NCBI GenBank assembly: GCA_009801015.1
Contig: VHZZ01000090.1
Location: 11,555-41,855, forward strand
Direction: 5' to 3'
Source: Silene noctiflora
Lineage: Eukaryota; Streptophyta; Magnoliopsida; Caryophyllales; Caryophyllaceae
DNA length: 30,301 nt
The notes below the pieces were generated by a model. The model saw only the letters and a list, made by a program, of their open reading frames with translations, ran no database searches and was not told the DNA's origin. Below, one piece after another: positions 10,193-20,352 of this stretch. How positions within the stretch are numbered: the first letter of the stretch is position 1; every line of letters starts with the position of its first letter. Position numbers and translations under genes: made by a program.

Positions 10193-11025
10193 TCCCCTAT
10201 AGACTAAAAGATTAACAAGTCTTGGAGAATTCCGCTCATTTTTCCCCCTCAACTGCTTCCTTGCGCAATAATATCCTCTTCTATTTTCAGCAATAATATA
10301 TTGTAGTTAATTAATAAATATCCTCTTCTATTTTCAACAATAATATATTGTAGTCAATTGTAGTCAATCTATTTTGAGTAAAAAACTATACTAATTGGTA
10401 TTAAACCTCTTATATTTTCAGCTAGAATATATTGTAGTCAATCTATTTTGAGTAAAAAAATTTACACTAACTGGAATTAAATGCACAATACACAATACTT
10501 CCCTTAAACTTCACGTACATTTGATACGATCCTTTTCAACTAATCTTCATCCCCTATATACTAAAAGATTAACACACCTAACATATTCCCGCTCAACTAA
10601 GCAAATTGCGCTCAACTTGCATATTTCTCGGTATATTCTTTTTTTTTTATTCTATTTTACAGTTCAAATAATATGAAATGAAATCGTGAATTGCAATCAA
10701 ATCTTTTATATTCTCGGTAATATCCTCACTAATGGAACTAACTTCACTAATTGACGAGTATTGCAAGTATATACTGTAAATACATATACATATATACTCA
10801 AAATAATTTACACAATATTCATCAATCCCTACGGAGATTATCTCGCAATTTTCAAATGATTTACACAATTTGTTTTTTGTTTTAGTAATATGGAATATGA
10901 AGTATTTTTANTATAATGTAACAATATTTATGTATTTTCTTATTAGAAATAAAAATTTAAAATGTAGTTTAATAAATTGTAAATCTAAAAATACCGTGCT
11001 GCATGTAGCACGGGATCTATACTAG
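10193..11025 (+). mobile_element. Non-autonomous Helitron
   Basis: The 3' end is textbook: a 7-bp hairpin (ccgtgct at 10994-11000, agcacgg at 11007-11013) followed 12 nt later by CTAG (11022-11025), then a host T. A 5' end beginning TCCCCTATA occurs twice, at 10193 and at 10550, each preceded by a host A as expected for A/T insertion. The minimal element is 10550-11025 (476 bp); the longer version starts at 10193. No RepHel gene is present, so it was mobilised in trans. An unresolved base lies at 10911. Confidence 0.75.
10272..10482. repeat. Tandem repeats inside the Helitron region
   Basis: A unit tcctcttctattttcag followed by an AATATATTGTAGT core recurs at 10274 and 10321 (47-bp spacing). 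It recurs again, diverged, at about 10405 together with a second motif, tctattttgagtaaaaaa (84-bp spacing). The repeats lie between the two alternative 5' ends. Confidence 0.7.
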
Positions 11026-11267
11026 TATACACCAATTATAATCCGTATGTAAATACGTAGTAATATTCATTTAGTAATTGTACCCTCTATTATAGTAACT
11101 AATTATCTACTCTTATAAAGTAGGACGGAGCATGTAGAAGTATTATTACCCACACTTATTTTATAGGGTTATTTCATAACAATAATCCATTCTATTGGTG
11201 GTATGCAATAATCACTCCATCATATCAATAATCCAATTAAATCCAACTTAAGCACCATACCTTCTAA

Positions 11268-11432
11268 TAATGAGCCGACTGATATTTTTTTATGTTTATG
11301 TGTAACAAATAAACCAAGTACTTGAGTCATCACTTGAAAATATTACAGATAAATATCACATATACCAGATAGGTTGTCGAAAAACTATCAAATATTCTAA
11401 CATAAACTTCAAAAATATCAGTCGACTCATTA
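11268..11432. repeat. Foldback element with 22-bp inverted arms
   Basis: taatgagccgactgat... (11268-11289) pairs with 11411-11432 with one mismatch (gccg/gtcg). Weak similarity extends outward (cacc...). About 120 bp lie between the arms. It is probably a MITE whose true ends are decayed; no target duplication was found. Confidence 0.55.
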
Positions 11433-12768
11433 CTTTAGGTGTACTTTTTAAACTTCTTTTTTAAAATGAAGTAAATTTTAAAAAGTATATTTTAAAAGAG
11501 AGTTATTGATAATTTACTCTTGTTTTATATTATGAGTTTGTAATGCGATAATATTATCACTATTCATTATTCAACTATGGTTTTACTTGGGTAAAGAGGT
11601 AAATACAAATTAAAACACGAAGCATTAAATCTATGTAGTGACGAAGCACATGTTTAAGGCATATACTTGAAGTGATATTTGTGGAAGCACATTTAGGCCA
11701 ACAACTTTGAAACTACTTTTCTCATCATGAGTCCATGTTTCGTCGTCAACAATAATCGCAAGTTGAACGTGGTCACGTGATATTACAGAAGTAGTAGTAG
11801 TGTATTACACTAGTAGGTAGTAGCCTCCCACTTTGACCCAACTCCACACACCTCACTCCTTAATTATCCAACGTTAACTTTTCTTCGTCTACTACATAAC
11901 ATTCCGCATCATTATTACTCTTGCTTTAATCTCTTTCTACGGAGTATTTTATTTGGTTTACAATCCCCAAATGTTGATTAACCAAATTAGGGTAAGATTG
12001 GATGATAACCATTGTTTCATTAAATTACTTTGTCGATCAACCATATATAATGATGTCTTTTTCATTTGGATGGATAATGATAAAGCTACATTACGTAGAT
12101 TCACACAAATAACCCGACCTGAATAACCCAATCTTATCTCAATTTACCCCCGCCTTAATTGAGGACCTGAATTTGACCTGAAATTCGAATCAACCCGACC
12201 TGAATGTTTATTATCGTATACTGGATGATATCTCAAAATAATTTAATAATCCTGCTCATTCATTGAAATCATACAATGAATGAGAGGGAGTAACAAATAA
12301 CCTGAAAATGGCCCGACCCGATCCCAAATATTGTAAACCCTAATAACTCGAACTCAAATTGACCCGAACTAACCCCAATCCAAGTGATTCGTCTACCAGA
12401 TCTAGGTGCTATCTTATTTTCTATATTAGGTTACTAGCAACTGTACTAATGGATATCAAGTTCCAATATCAATGTGTTGGATTAGTCTCCCCAAAATGCA
12501 AGTCTCAACAATTCATTAAGTTTTTATTTGATGCTAATCAATGATTTTATACTTTAACATATTACGCATAAATACCATCCGATAATATTTTATTTTTGGG
12601 TAAAGATATGGGGTGAGTTCCCAAAAGAAAACAGGGAGGAGTATTTTACTCTGACCTCCTAACTCCGCGGGTACCACCACACACTTCATTGATTACGAAA
12701 GATTGTTATGCGCACCAATGTCAGAGTTTCGATCCAACTTCCCAATATTACACTTTTACTTCAACTCC
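11433..12768. other. Intergenic upstream of the LRR array
   Basis: No supported gene. It contains a TTGACC W-box core (11833-11838), an acggagta tract (about 11939) and a degenerate ACCCGA/CCTGAA-rich tract (12115-12370). The 61-codon ORF at 12359 is not convincing. Confidence 0.45.
12255..12284. repeat. Perfect 11-bp hairpin
   Basis: ctcattcattg (12255-12265) and its exact reverse complement (12274-12284) flank an 8-nt loop. The role is unknown; it may be a MITE end pair that lost its interior. Confidence 0.6.
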
Positions 12769-12776
12769 TATATATA
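12769..12776 (+). promoter_or_regulatory. TATA box of the first array gene
   Basis: TATATATA lies 72 bp before the ATG at 12841, followed by a CA-rich leader. It is not clearly homologous to the promoters of the other array members. Confidence 0.55.
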
Positions 12777-12840
12777 CACACACACATAATCATCTTCTAA
12801 AGACACCCAAATCCAATAATTAACGGTAACATTTTCTACC

Positions 12841-14769
12841 ATGTCAACTTTCATCAACTCCATTACTCTCATTTACCTCATAATCACAATCAACACATTT
12901 TGGCCTATACCGATCGAATCATGTAATGCTATCGACAAAGAAGCATTACTTGACATAAAGCTTAGGATCACGGCCGACCCGTCCCAACTCCTAGGCACTT
13001 GGGTCTCTAACACAGACTGCTGTTCTTGGGCCGGTGTTGACTGTGATCATGTCAACGGCCGGGTGGTCAATATCTCCCGGTCCGGCCTCGAGTCTGGGGA
13101 TGACTTCATTTTGGATACTACCATGACAGGTACACTTTCACCTTTTTTAGGTAACATCACATTTTTACAACTCCTTGACTTTAGTAATAACAAAGAGTTG
13201 ACCGGTTCAATTCCGTCTGAATTAGGCAAGTTGACCCAATTGACCCATCTTTTCTTAGACACTAACAAGTTAATTGGTTCGATACCCATTTCTTTTGGTC
13301 GTCTCAGTAAGCTAGAAAAGCTCTACCTTAGTGATAACAAACTCTCTGGCACCATACAAAACTCTGTTTTCTCATCATGGGGTTTGATTTTGGAATTGGG
13401 CTTATCCGGAAACCGGTTATCCGGCCCAATACCGGCTTCAATTGTAAACATGGTTTCAATTACTAAGCTTGATCTTCATGACAATCGACTTAGTAGTAAA
13501 TTTCCAATTGGTATAACAAAACTCAAAAACCTTGTATACATAGATTTGTCCATGAATCGTATTGGCGGTAATATACCGGATACCATCGGCGAACTCTCTA
13601 AATTACGAGAATTATACCTTCACCATAATAAAATCATTGGACTGATACCTTCGTCGATAGGCCAGTTAGTTTCTTTACAATTTATTCAACTTGCTAACAA
13701 CAAATTGAGTGGTGTGTTACCAAATTCCATAGGCAATCTCCCACAAATTCAAAGAATGTACTTAGACAATAACATGATCACAGGAACACTACCCTCCAGT
13801 TTAGGAAATCTCGTTACATTAACCGATTTGTCAATGTCGAACAACAAGTTTCTAGGCCAAATTCCCGCGAGTTTTGGTAATCTTAAGAGCCTACAAGCAT
13901 TGGATTTGTCGAGTAATCAGCTCGTTAGACCGCTTCCTACCCAACTAGTTAAACTAAATTTGTTACAAACGTTAAGTTTATCGTATAATCCACTTAAATT
14001 AGTGAATATACCGTCTTGGATTGCAAGATTAAGCGGCCTATTTACCCTAAGGTTAGCCGGGACTGGTGTAAAAGGGCAGTTACCTCGGTGGTTATCCTCA
14101 TCGTCGATAGGCTTGCTCGATTTATCAGTCAACGAGCTCACGGGTAAGTTGCCTTCATGGATAGGTAACATGAGCAACCTATGGTCATTTAACGTGTCTA
14201 ATAACAAGTTTTACTCGACACTTCCAATTGAATTCAAAAATCTTTCTCACCTCTTTGACCTCGACCTACACTCCAACAAATTCTCGGGTCCATTGAATGT
14301 TATTTTTGAGAAGAGTACTACTGAGCCACAAGGACATTACAATTTAATCGATGTCTCTTCCAACATGTTTACCGGTCCAATTGATGCCAACATTGGTAAC
14401 AACCCCGTCATGGACTCAATTACATCCTTAATCTTATCCAACAATCCATTGGGAGGTCGTCTACCAAAGTCGCTGGGGAATATGACTCGACTGCAAGTGT
14501 TGGAAATGGTTGGTAATCGACTTAGTGGCGGTATACCAACAGAACTTGGAAGCCTCAAGGAGTTAAGCACGATTTTGCTGTCAAAGAATACACTGAGTGG
14601 AAAAATTCCAGCGAAGGTGATTAACTTGGAAAGTTTGCAAGTATTCGATGTATCGTACAATAAACTAAGCGGACCAATCCCGAATCATAAGGCTAATATT
14701 CCGGTTACTTCATTTTTGGGTAATCCGAAACTTTGTGGTTCTCCTCTGCCTCCTTGTAAGCATACATAG
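12841..14769 (+). CDS. LRR array gene 1: secreted LRR protein (642 aa)
   Basis: Single exon. A signal peptide (residues 1-27) ends before CNAIDKEALLDIK, the start of the LRRNT cap that contains TDCCSWAGVDC. About twenty extracellular plant-type LRRs of the LxGxIPxxxGxL form follow. The chain ends with GNPKLCGSPLPPCKHT, a cysteine cap with no membrane anchor or kinase. This is the architecture of the polygalacturonase-inhibitor/DRT100/At1g33590-like group, so an apoplastic recognition or wall-binding role is inferred. The diverged promoter, and differences such as RPLPTQL and SSKFPIG where the other paralogues agree, make it the most distant of the four. A tRNA-Gly gene follows 417 bp after the stop. 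Several NxS/T sites suggest N-glycosylation. Confidence 0.92.
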   Translation: MSTFINSITLIYLIITINTFWPIPIESCNAIDKEALLDIKLRITADPSQLLGTWVSNTDCCSWAGVDCDHVNGRVVNISRSGLESGDDFILDTTMTGTLSPFLGNITFLQLLDFSNNKELTGSIPSELGKLTQLTHLFLDTNKLIGSIPISFGRLSKLEKLYLSDNKLSGTIQNSVFSSWGLILELGLSGNRLSGPIPASIVNMVSITKLDLHDNRLSSKFPIGITKLKNLVYIDLSMNRIGGNIPDTIGELSKLRELYLHHNKIIGLIPSSIGQLVSLQFIQLANNKLSGVLPNSIGNLPQIQRMYLDNNMITGTLPSSLGNLVTLTDLSMSNNKFLGQIPASFGNLKSLQALDLSSNQLVRPLPTQLVKLNLLQTLSLSYNPLKLVNIPSWIARLSGLFTLRLAGTGVKGQLPRWLSSSSIGLLDLSVNELTGKLPSWIGNMSNLWSFNVSNNKFYSTLPIEFKNLSHLFDLDLHSNKFSGPLNVIFEKSTTEPQGHYNLIDVSSNMFTGPIDANIGNNPVMDSITSLILSNNPLGGRLPKSLGNMTRLQVLEMVGNRLSGGIPTELGSLKELSTILLSKNTLSGKIPAKVINLESLQVFDVSYNKLSGPIPNHKANIPVTSFLGNPKLCGSPLPPCKHT

Positions 14770-15186
14770 TAAGCCATGAAGTAGTACTGTATTTCTTTTT
14801 ATGTGTTAGTTTATTCATACTTAGGAATTACAAGTGTGTTATGCGATGATGTACCAGTTTTTATTCTTAGCTGTTAGTATCACTTAGCATTAATGAAAAT
14901 GTAATAATCCCGTCTTGTCTTTACAACTATCCAATAAATCGCTCTTTTACTTCAGACGTAATGTATGTAGGCACCAAAGGTGTCATGTGTATTAAAGTAA
15001 ATAAATTATTCGAATGGAAATAAGTTTTTTTTTATTTTTATTTTTAATAATTATAAGGTTGAATACGAGATTTTGAGATAAAGCTGTAAGTTTCAGAATT
15101 TGTCATTGAAAGACTATACTTTTCGCTATGCTTGTACTATGAATTAAAGGATATATTAAATTAAGAAACTAACATGACAGCAAGTT
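14770..15186. other. Intergenic, 3' flank of array gene 1
   Basis: AT-rich sequence that presumably includes the 3' UTR; aataaa-like signals occur at 14932 (caataaat) and near 15000. No other feature is seen. Confidence 0.4.
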
Positions 15187-15257
15187 GCACCAGTGGTCTA
15201 GTGGTAGAATAGTACCCTGCCACGGTACAGACCCGGGTTCGATTCCCGGCTGGTGCA
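15187..15257 (+). tRNA. tRNA-Gly (GCC), copy 1
   Basis: 71 nt. The acceptor stem gcaccag pairs with ctggtgc, with discriminator A. The A box is tggtctagtggt and the B box gggttcgattccc. The anticodon stem gtacc/ggtac holds the loop ctgccac, hence anticodon GCC. No intron. Identical to the copy at 25479. Confidence 0.97.
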
Positions 15258-15276
15258 TGTATTGTTGATCTAATTA

Positions 15277-15281
15277 TTTTT
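15277..15281 (+). terminator. Pol III terminator T-run
   Basis: The first run of five T after the tRNA, 20 nt downstream. Confidence 0.55.
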
Positions 15282-15511
15282 CCCATTTTGGTGTTTCTGT
15301 CTGTGTTACAAACTTACACACGTCTTGGATGAGCTGAAAGAACGAGAAGTCCACACTCCACATCATAATGCACAACTAAAGCAAGTATTACGCATTGTAC
15401 ACAAAATCAGGGCTAATTCACACCCATTACGAATTACGAGTAAATTATGCAACCTTATTCATGTCACAGTCGGTGCACCTCACATCAAGCAATATACGAA
15501 GCAGAAACATT

Positions 15512-16161
15512 TTAGTGTTATAACCATGCCAATAACATCAATAAAACCAACGAGCGTGTGATAACTGTTAAACAACACGAAGAGAGAAGGGAAAAACCTA
15601 AGATTCCTGCAAGAATGGTTGCTTAGAATTGCAGTTGCCTCTTGCTTGACAGAGGCCTATCTCATCATCCATGACTTGCATACTAAACACTTAAACACAC
15701 AGTGTTAGACTTGATACACATGGATTTGACTTTAGCTAGACTTAATTAAGATTTAATCTGATCATTAGCTGTTAAGTTTGACCCAAACACACTGTTTAAT
15801 GTTTTAAACAAAGCACTTGCCAACATTACTTTTATCTCAAAGCGTAAGACGGTTCTTTTATTGGTTAAACATTCATTTATTACTATCAATAATAATTAAA
15901 TGAATATAAAAAAGATCATCTCACACCGTAAAACGATCTTACACAATAAATATTGTACTTATGTAAGACGAATTTACCAACAATCACTTACCAAAAGTCA
16001 AATACTATTAACATTCTATACTCTTAAACTGATATGACTTTCAGCAAATTGTCAGATTACCATGTTACGTACACTTGCAAGTGTACATTACAAAAATCCA
16101 TAATCTAGTGTAGTTGTTCTATATATATGAATTCAAATAACAGTATTTTCATTACCAAATC
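15512..16161 (+). promoter_or_regulatory. Upstream region of array gene 2 (duplicated promoter block A)
   Basis: Blocks of this region recur before the other array genes: ccataaccatgc-like sequence near 15520, the conserved stretch 15601-15660 (gcttagaattgcagttgcc), a TTGACC W-box core at 15778-15783, and the proximal part from about 15993 (aaaagtcaaatact). TATATATA at 16120-16127 is 42 bp before the ATG. An apparent insertion with imperfect inverted ends (gtaagacggttc and its counterpart, 15844-15955) is absent from the other copies. WRKY control is inferred from the W-box cores. Confidence 0.6.
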
Positions 16162-18021
16162 ATGAACATCTCTAGAGTTAACAGTTCTACTATCTTGGTT
16201 CTGCTTGTAATATTGGCCAATACATTTAGGCCCTTATTAGCAAAAACCTGTAATCGTATCGACAATGAAGCATTACTCGAATTCAAGAAAAAAATCCAGG
16301 CTGACCCATCAAAGCTCCTCGGCACATGGGTCCCTGGTACAAACTGCTGTACTTGGTCGGGTGTGGACTGCGATCCAACCACTGGAAGGGTAGCCAATCT
16401 TTCGCTTCCCGGAGTCCAACAGCAAGGAGACAACATCATTGACACCTACATGTTAGGTACAATCTCTCCTTTCTTAGGTAACCTTACCTATCTCCAACTC
16501 CTTTATTTAGGCAACCTTAAGGAACTAAGTGGTCCTATCCCATCTCAATTAGGCAAGTTGTCGAATTTGAAACATCTTTTCTTAGAAACTAATAAGCTAA
16601 ATGGCTCATTACCTGTTTCACTTGGTCGCCTGTATAAATTACAAAGGCTTTACCTTAGTGACAACAGATTCACGGGTCCCATTCCAGACTCTTTATTCCG
16701 ATCAATGAGGCGTCTATCGGCAATGGATTTGTCAAAAAATCAGCTGACAGGTCCTATACCGTCTTCCATTGGTGCACTTATTTCAATTACTCATATTGTA
16801 GTTGAAGACAACAAATTAACTGGTAGTATTCCAGTTATTATTGGGAAATTAAAGAGCCTTAGCCTCATGGATTTGTCCATGAATGATATCTCGGGCTATA
16901 TACCGGATTCTATAGGTCAACTCTCTCAACTAGTCCATCTTTACTTACATGGAAACAAACTTACCGGTCACATTCCGAATTCCATAGGAAGACTTGCTTC
17001 TTTGAAATATATCCAACTTCAGGACAACTTTTTAAATGGTAATTTGCCATCAAGTTTAGGGAAACTTTCTGATTTAAGCGATGTCATCGTATCAAACAAT
17101 CAGATTTCAGGCCGAATTCCAGCGAGTTTTGGGTATCTTAAGAACCTTATGTCCTTAGATTTGTCAAGTAATCAGCTAGTTGGGCCACTCCCGTCGCAAC
17201 TTTCTATGTTAAAGGAATTACAGTATTTAGATTTATCAAATAACCCACTCGGGTTAACCAATTTACCAAATTGGCTTTCAAAGGTGCCTCTTTTTAGCCT
17301 GAATTTAGCCGCAACAAGGACAAAAGGAGGTCTACCTCGATGGCTATCTTCGTCATCAATAGGAAAGCTCGACTTGTCGAGGAATGAGCTCAAAGGAAAG
17401 GTGCCTTCATGGATAGGGAACATGACCAATCTATGGTTTCTAAACATATCGAACAATGGATTTTACTCGACTATTCCCAATGAATTTAAGAACCTTTCTC
17501 TTCTAACGGAGCTTGATATCCACTCAAACAAGTTCTCTGGGCCATTGGCGGTGATTTTCGACAAGAAGGTTGATGAGCCACGAGGATATTACAACTCTAT
17601 CGACGTGTCTGGCAACTTGTTCACTGGTCCAATCCCGGAGAAAATTGGTTCCAAGCGTGTCATGAACTCCATTAATTCCTTAATATTGTCTAACAATCCA
17701 TTGGGAGGTTCCATTCCAAAGTCGATTGGGAACTTGAGACAACTCCAGGTACTGGAGATGGTTGATAATCGACTTTCAGGGAGAATACCTCAAGAACTCG
17801 GGAATGCCATGGAACTAACAACTGTTTTACTGTCGAAAAACAAGCTTAGTGGAAGTATACCCAGTAATGTGTTGAATCTGAAGATGTTGAAGGTGTTTGA
17901 CGTTTCGAAAAATAGACTTAGTGGGAAGATTCCTGCTCATAAGTCGAAGATTCCTGCTTCTGCATTTTCGGGTAATTTAGGGCTTTGTGATGCTCCCCTT
18001 CCTCCTTGTAAGAAATCTTAG
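16162..18021 (+). CDS. LRR array gene 2: secreted LRR protein (619 aa)
   Basis: Single exon with a signal peptide to about residue 28. The N-terminal cap is CNRIDNEALLEFKKKIQADP plus TNCCTWSGVDCD. About nineteen to twenty LRRs follow, including the conserved island-like break LPRWLSSSSIGKLDLS. The C-terminal cap is GNLGLCDAPLPPCKKS, in which the family's usual CG is CD. No transmembrane or kinase segment is present. It is closest to array gene 3: nearly the same N-terminal cap, DEPRG segment and CDA ending. The start is supported by a TATA box 42 bp upstream and by alignment of all four signal peptides. A role as a PGIP-like apoplastic recognition or wall protein is inferred. Confidence 0.93.
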   Translation: MNISRVNSSTILVLLVILANTFRPLLAKTCNRIDNEALLEFKKKIQADPSKLLGTWVPGTNCCTWSGVDCDPTTGRVANLSLPGVQQQGDNIIDTYMLGTISPFLGNLTYLQLLYLGNLKELSGPIPSQLGKLSNLKHLFLETNKLNGSLPVSLGRLYKLQRLYLSDNRFTGPIPDSLFRSMRRLSAMDLSKNQLTGPIPSSIGALISITHIVVEDNKLTGSIPVIIGKLKSLSLMDLSMNDISGYIPDSIGQLSQLVHLYLHGNKLTGHIPNSIGRLASLKYIQLQDNFLNGNLPSSLGKLSDLSDVIVSNNQISGRIPASFGYLKNLMSLDLSSNQLVGPLPSQLSMLKELQYLDLSNNPLGLTNLPNWLSKVPLFSLNLAATRTKGGLPRWLSSSSIGKLDLSRNELKGKVPSWIGNMTNLWFLNISNNGFYSTIPNEFKNLSLLTELDIHSNKFSGPLAVIFDKKVDEPRGYYNSIDVSGNLFTGPIPEKIGSKRVMNSINSLILSNNPLGGSIPKSIGNLRQLQVLEMVDNRLSGRIPQELGNAMELTTVLLSKNKLSGSIPSNVLNLKMLKVFDVSKNRLSGKIPAHKSKIPASAFSGNLGLCDAPLPPCKKS

Positions 18022-18317
18022 TACTCTACAAATTATCTTAATAATGATACGGAGTACAATATAAGATTGAGTTACAACTATCTTTATTGTTTTAATGTAA
18101 CCCGATTAAAACTTAAAAACACAAGATCAATGTATGAATGATGATAATACCTTGTAATAACACCCCCCAAATCTATCCCGAGTTTATCACCTGATAAGGA
18201 CCCGTCATTCACATTATCCCGACTCAGTCGAAAAAATGGAGTATTGAGTATTCCATACTAGAAATAGTATGGAAACTGCAATGCATAAGTGTGTTTCACA
18301 TTATATGAAATTAAAGG

Positions 18318-18800
18318 GAAAAATTAGTGCCATAACCATGCAGGCTAATAATATCACTAAGATCAAGGATTCCTTAGCAAGTGCCGTTGCTTAGAATTAC
18401 GATGTCTCTTGTTAGGAAAAATATCACCGTACCCTCTAATCAATGATAATACATCTTATTTATTTCACTTAAATTATACTTTGTTATTCATGACAAAAAC
18501 CCCGGAAATTCCAATTTTCCCTTTAGTTGAGGAATACAGTGACGTGGAAAAACGGATGTAAAGATTGACCCAAACTCATTGCATACCAAAGTCAAATACT
18601 ACCCAACTATCCCTTTCTATATTCTTAACTGGTTTGACTATCAGTAAATTGTCAAGATTATCATGTCACGCTTTCAAATATCAAGTGTACAATTGTACAT
18701 TAAAAAAAATCCATGATCTACATCTGCGATGCAGTCATGGTTCGACATTATCTGAAGCGGACAAAATTTAATATACCGAATTCCCTAGGCGATCTCTGTG
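18318..18800 (+). pseudogene. Orphan promoter block B with LRR coding scrap
   Basis: 18320-18415 and 18565-18720 are homologous to the upstream regions of array genes 2 and 3 (ccataaccatgcaggc, gcttagaatta, aaagtcaaatactac, cagtaaattgtcaagatt, ccatgatct), including TTGACC at 18565-18570. No LRR gene follows. At 18769-18797 the DNA reads NIPNSLGDL, about 25 of 29 bases matching the inside of array gene 3 near 21083. This looks like the 5' flank of a lost array member fused by deletion to a fragment of its interior. Confidence 0.65.
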
Positions 18801-18819
18801 CTAAATTGGATTTATAAAA

Positions 18820-20045
18820 ACTGACTGAACTTGTAAGATCTAAACTAATTAAACTGAACTAAATTTATAGGAGCTGAATTGAACTAAACGTATAGAAAAA
18901 TGGGTATGAATTAGAGTTGTTCATGGGTCATACCGCTTGATAATCCGGCCCATCCGGCCTTTATTTTTAGCGGGCTTGGACAGAAAAAATTTTAAAAAAA
19001 TGGGTCGTGGGCTGGACAATCCCAGCCCAACTAAGTGAATGGGCCGGACATGGACACAAGCTTTTCCAAACGCGCCAACCCGCCCAGTCCGCTAAAAATA
19101 TAAGATAATAAATTTTCAATTTATTTGTGCATATTAATTGTTTTATATTATAAATAGTGTTTTTTTTTTGTTAAAGAAAATAAAAGCATATTTTCTCTAT
19201 GCTAATTAAAATTTGATTGTCTTTCCAATAAGCGCATATATTCAAAACACCACTAATTACTGTGTATTACAAGTTACAATAATGTATACGACCAATCTTT
19301 ACTTCTACCCTTATATGTATTCCTTCACTATCCATATATATTATATACCTAACTTCGAATTTCAAATCAAGGTATGAGATATAAGAAGTAGTTTAAACTG
19401 AAGTTATTCTATACCGAATACGTAATTAACAGTTAAAGTTTAGTGTTACGGCCCATTAGCCCATGGACCGCCTGACTTTTGACTAAAGGGCGGGTAAGGG
19501 CACGGATAATTGGCCCATAATTCTGACTCGGTCCGTCCACTATAGTCTTAAAGGGAAACTTTTTTCTTCATGAACCAGCCCATGTCCGGCCCAAGCCCGC
19601 ATTTGAACAACTCTAGTATGAATTGAACTAAATTTTTCTGAACTAAACTTATTGGAGCTAACCTGAACTTATAGAAGTTGAACTAAACTGAACTGAACTG
19701 ATAGAAGCTAAACTGAACTTATAGAAGCTGAACTGAACTGAACTGAACTTAATTTAACATAGGCCCATTCTTTTGGACTGAAACTGTCTGAACTGAACTG
19801 AACTGAACTTAATGTAGCTGAACCGAACTAAACTGAATTTATTGGAGCTGAACTGAAGTAAAAGTTAATTTGTGAAGAGAAGAGTCGAACTGAACTGAAT
19901 TTATTGGAACTGAACTGAACTGAAATAAAAGTTAATTTGTGAAGACAAGACTTGAAATTAACTGAATAAAGTTGAAGTGAACTAAATAGAGCTAAACTGA
20001 AATAAGTTGTAATTAAGTCCAAAAAAAACGGGGAAACTGAATTTA
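18820..20045. repeat. GAACT-type minisatellite, interrupted
   Basis: Degenerate tgaac/ctgaa pentamers occupy 18820-18900 and 19616-20045 (gaactgaactgaactg, with tatagaagc spacers). They include a tandem pair of about 60 bp, near 19836 and 19897, containing taaaagttaatttgtgaaga. The hAT-like element at 18912-19615 splits the array. Confidence 0.8.
18912..19615. mobile_element. Non-autonomous hAT-like transposon, 704 bp
   Basis: Perfect 12-bp terminal inverted repeats (tagagttgttca at 18912-18923, tgaacaactcta at 19604-19615) are flanked by an exact 8-bp target duplication gtatgaat (18904-18911 and 19616-19623). An 8-bp duplication is the hAT signature. Subterminal regions are rich in ggccc/ccggcc motifs, possible transposase binding sites. 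No transposase ORF is present. Confidence 0.9.
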
Positions 20046-20067
20046 ACAAGAGTTACTTTAAGTCTAA

Positions 20068-20352
20068 AATAAAATGGCCTAACTATGCCATTAGTACCAC
20101 CTTAGATTAAGGATTCCTCAACAAGGATAGTTGCTTAGAATTGCAGTTGCCTCTTGCTTGACAGAGTCCTATCTCATTAGACTATTACCGTACTATCTCG
20201 TTCAAAACTCTTAAAATGGTTGACTTTCAGTAAATTGTCAGGTTATCATGTTACACTTCCAAGTGTACATTATAAATATTCAAGATTTAGTTTAATTGGT
20301 TCTATATATATGATTTCATAATAACAATCACTTCACAGTTCACTCCCAAATC
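20068..20352 (+). promoter_or_regulatory. Promoter of array gene 3 (duplicated block C)
   Basis: A compact version of block A. The conserved stretch is 20111-20180, cagtaaattgtcagg is at about 20229, and TATATATA at 20303-20310 is 50 bp before the ATG. A TTGACT W-box core lies at 20220-20225. The several hundred bases separating these parts in block A, including the TTGACCC motif, are missing. Confidence 0.6.

Noticed and set aside
16152..17456. Antisense ORFs of about 80-117 codons opposite the LRR genes (also at 13047, 13917, 14337, 20340, 21360, 21777, 23290 and 24691)
   Set aside because: They recur at homologous places because the sense LRR codons recur; they have no domains, and codon bias favours the sense frame.
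19828..20049. 73-codon antisense ORF
   Set aside because: It is the translated minisatellite (repeated phenylalanine/serine runs).
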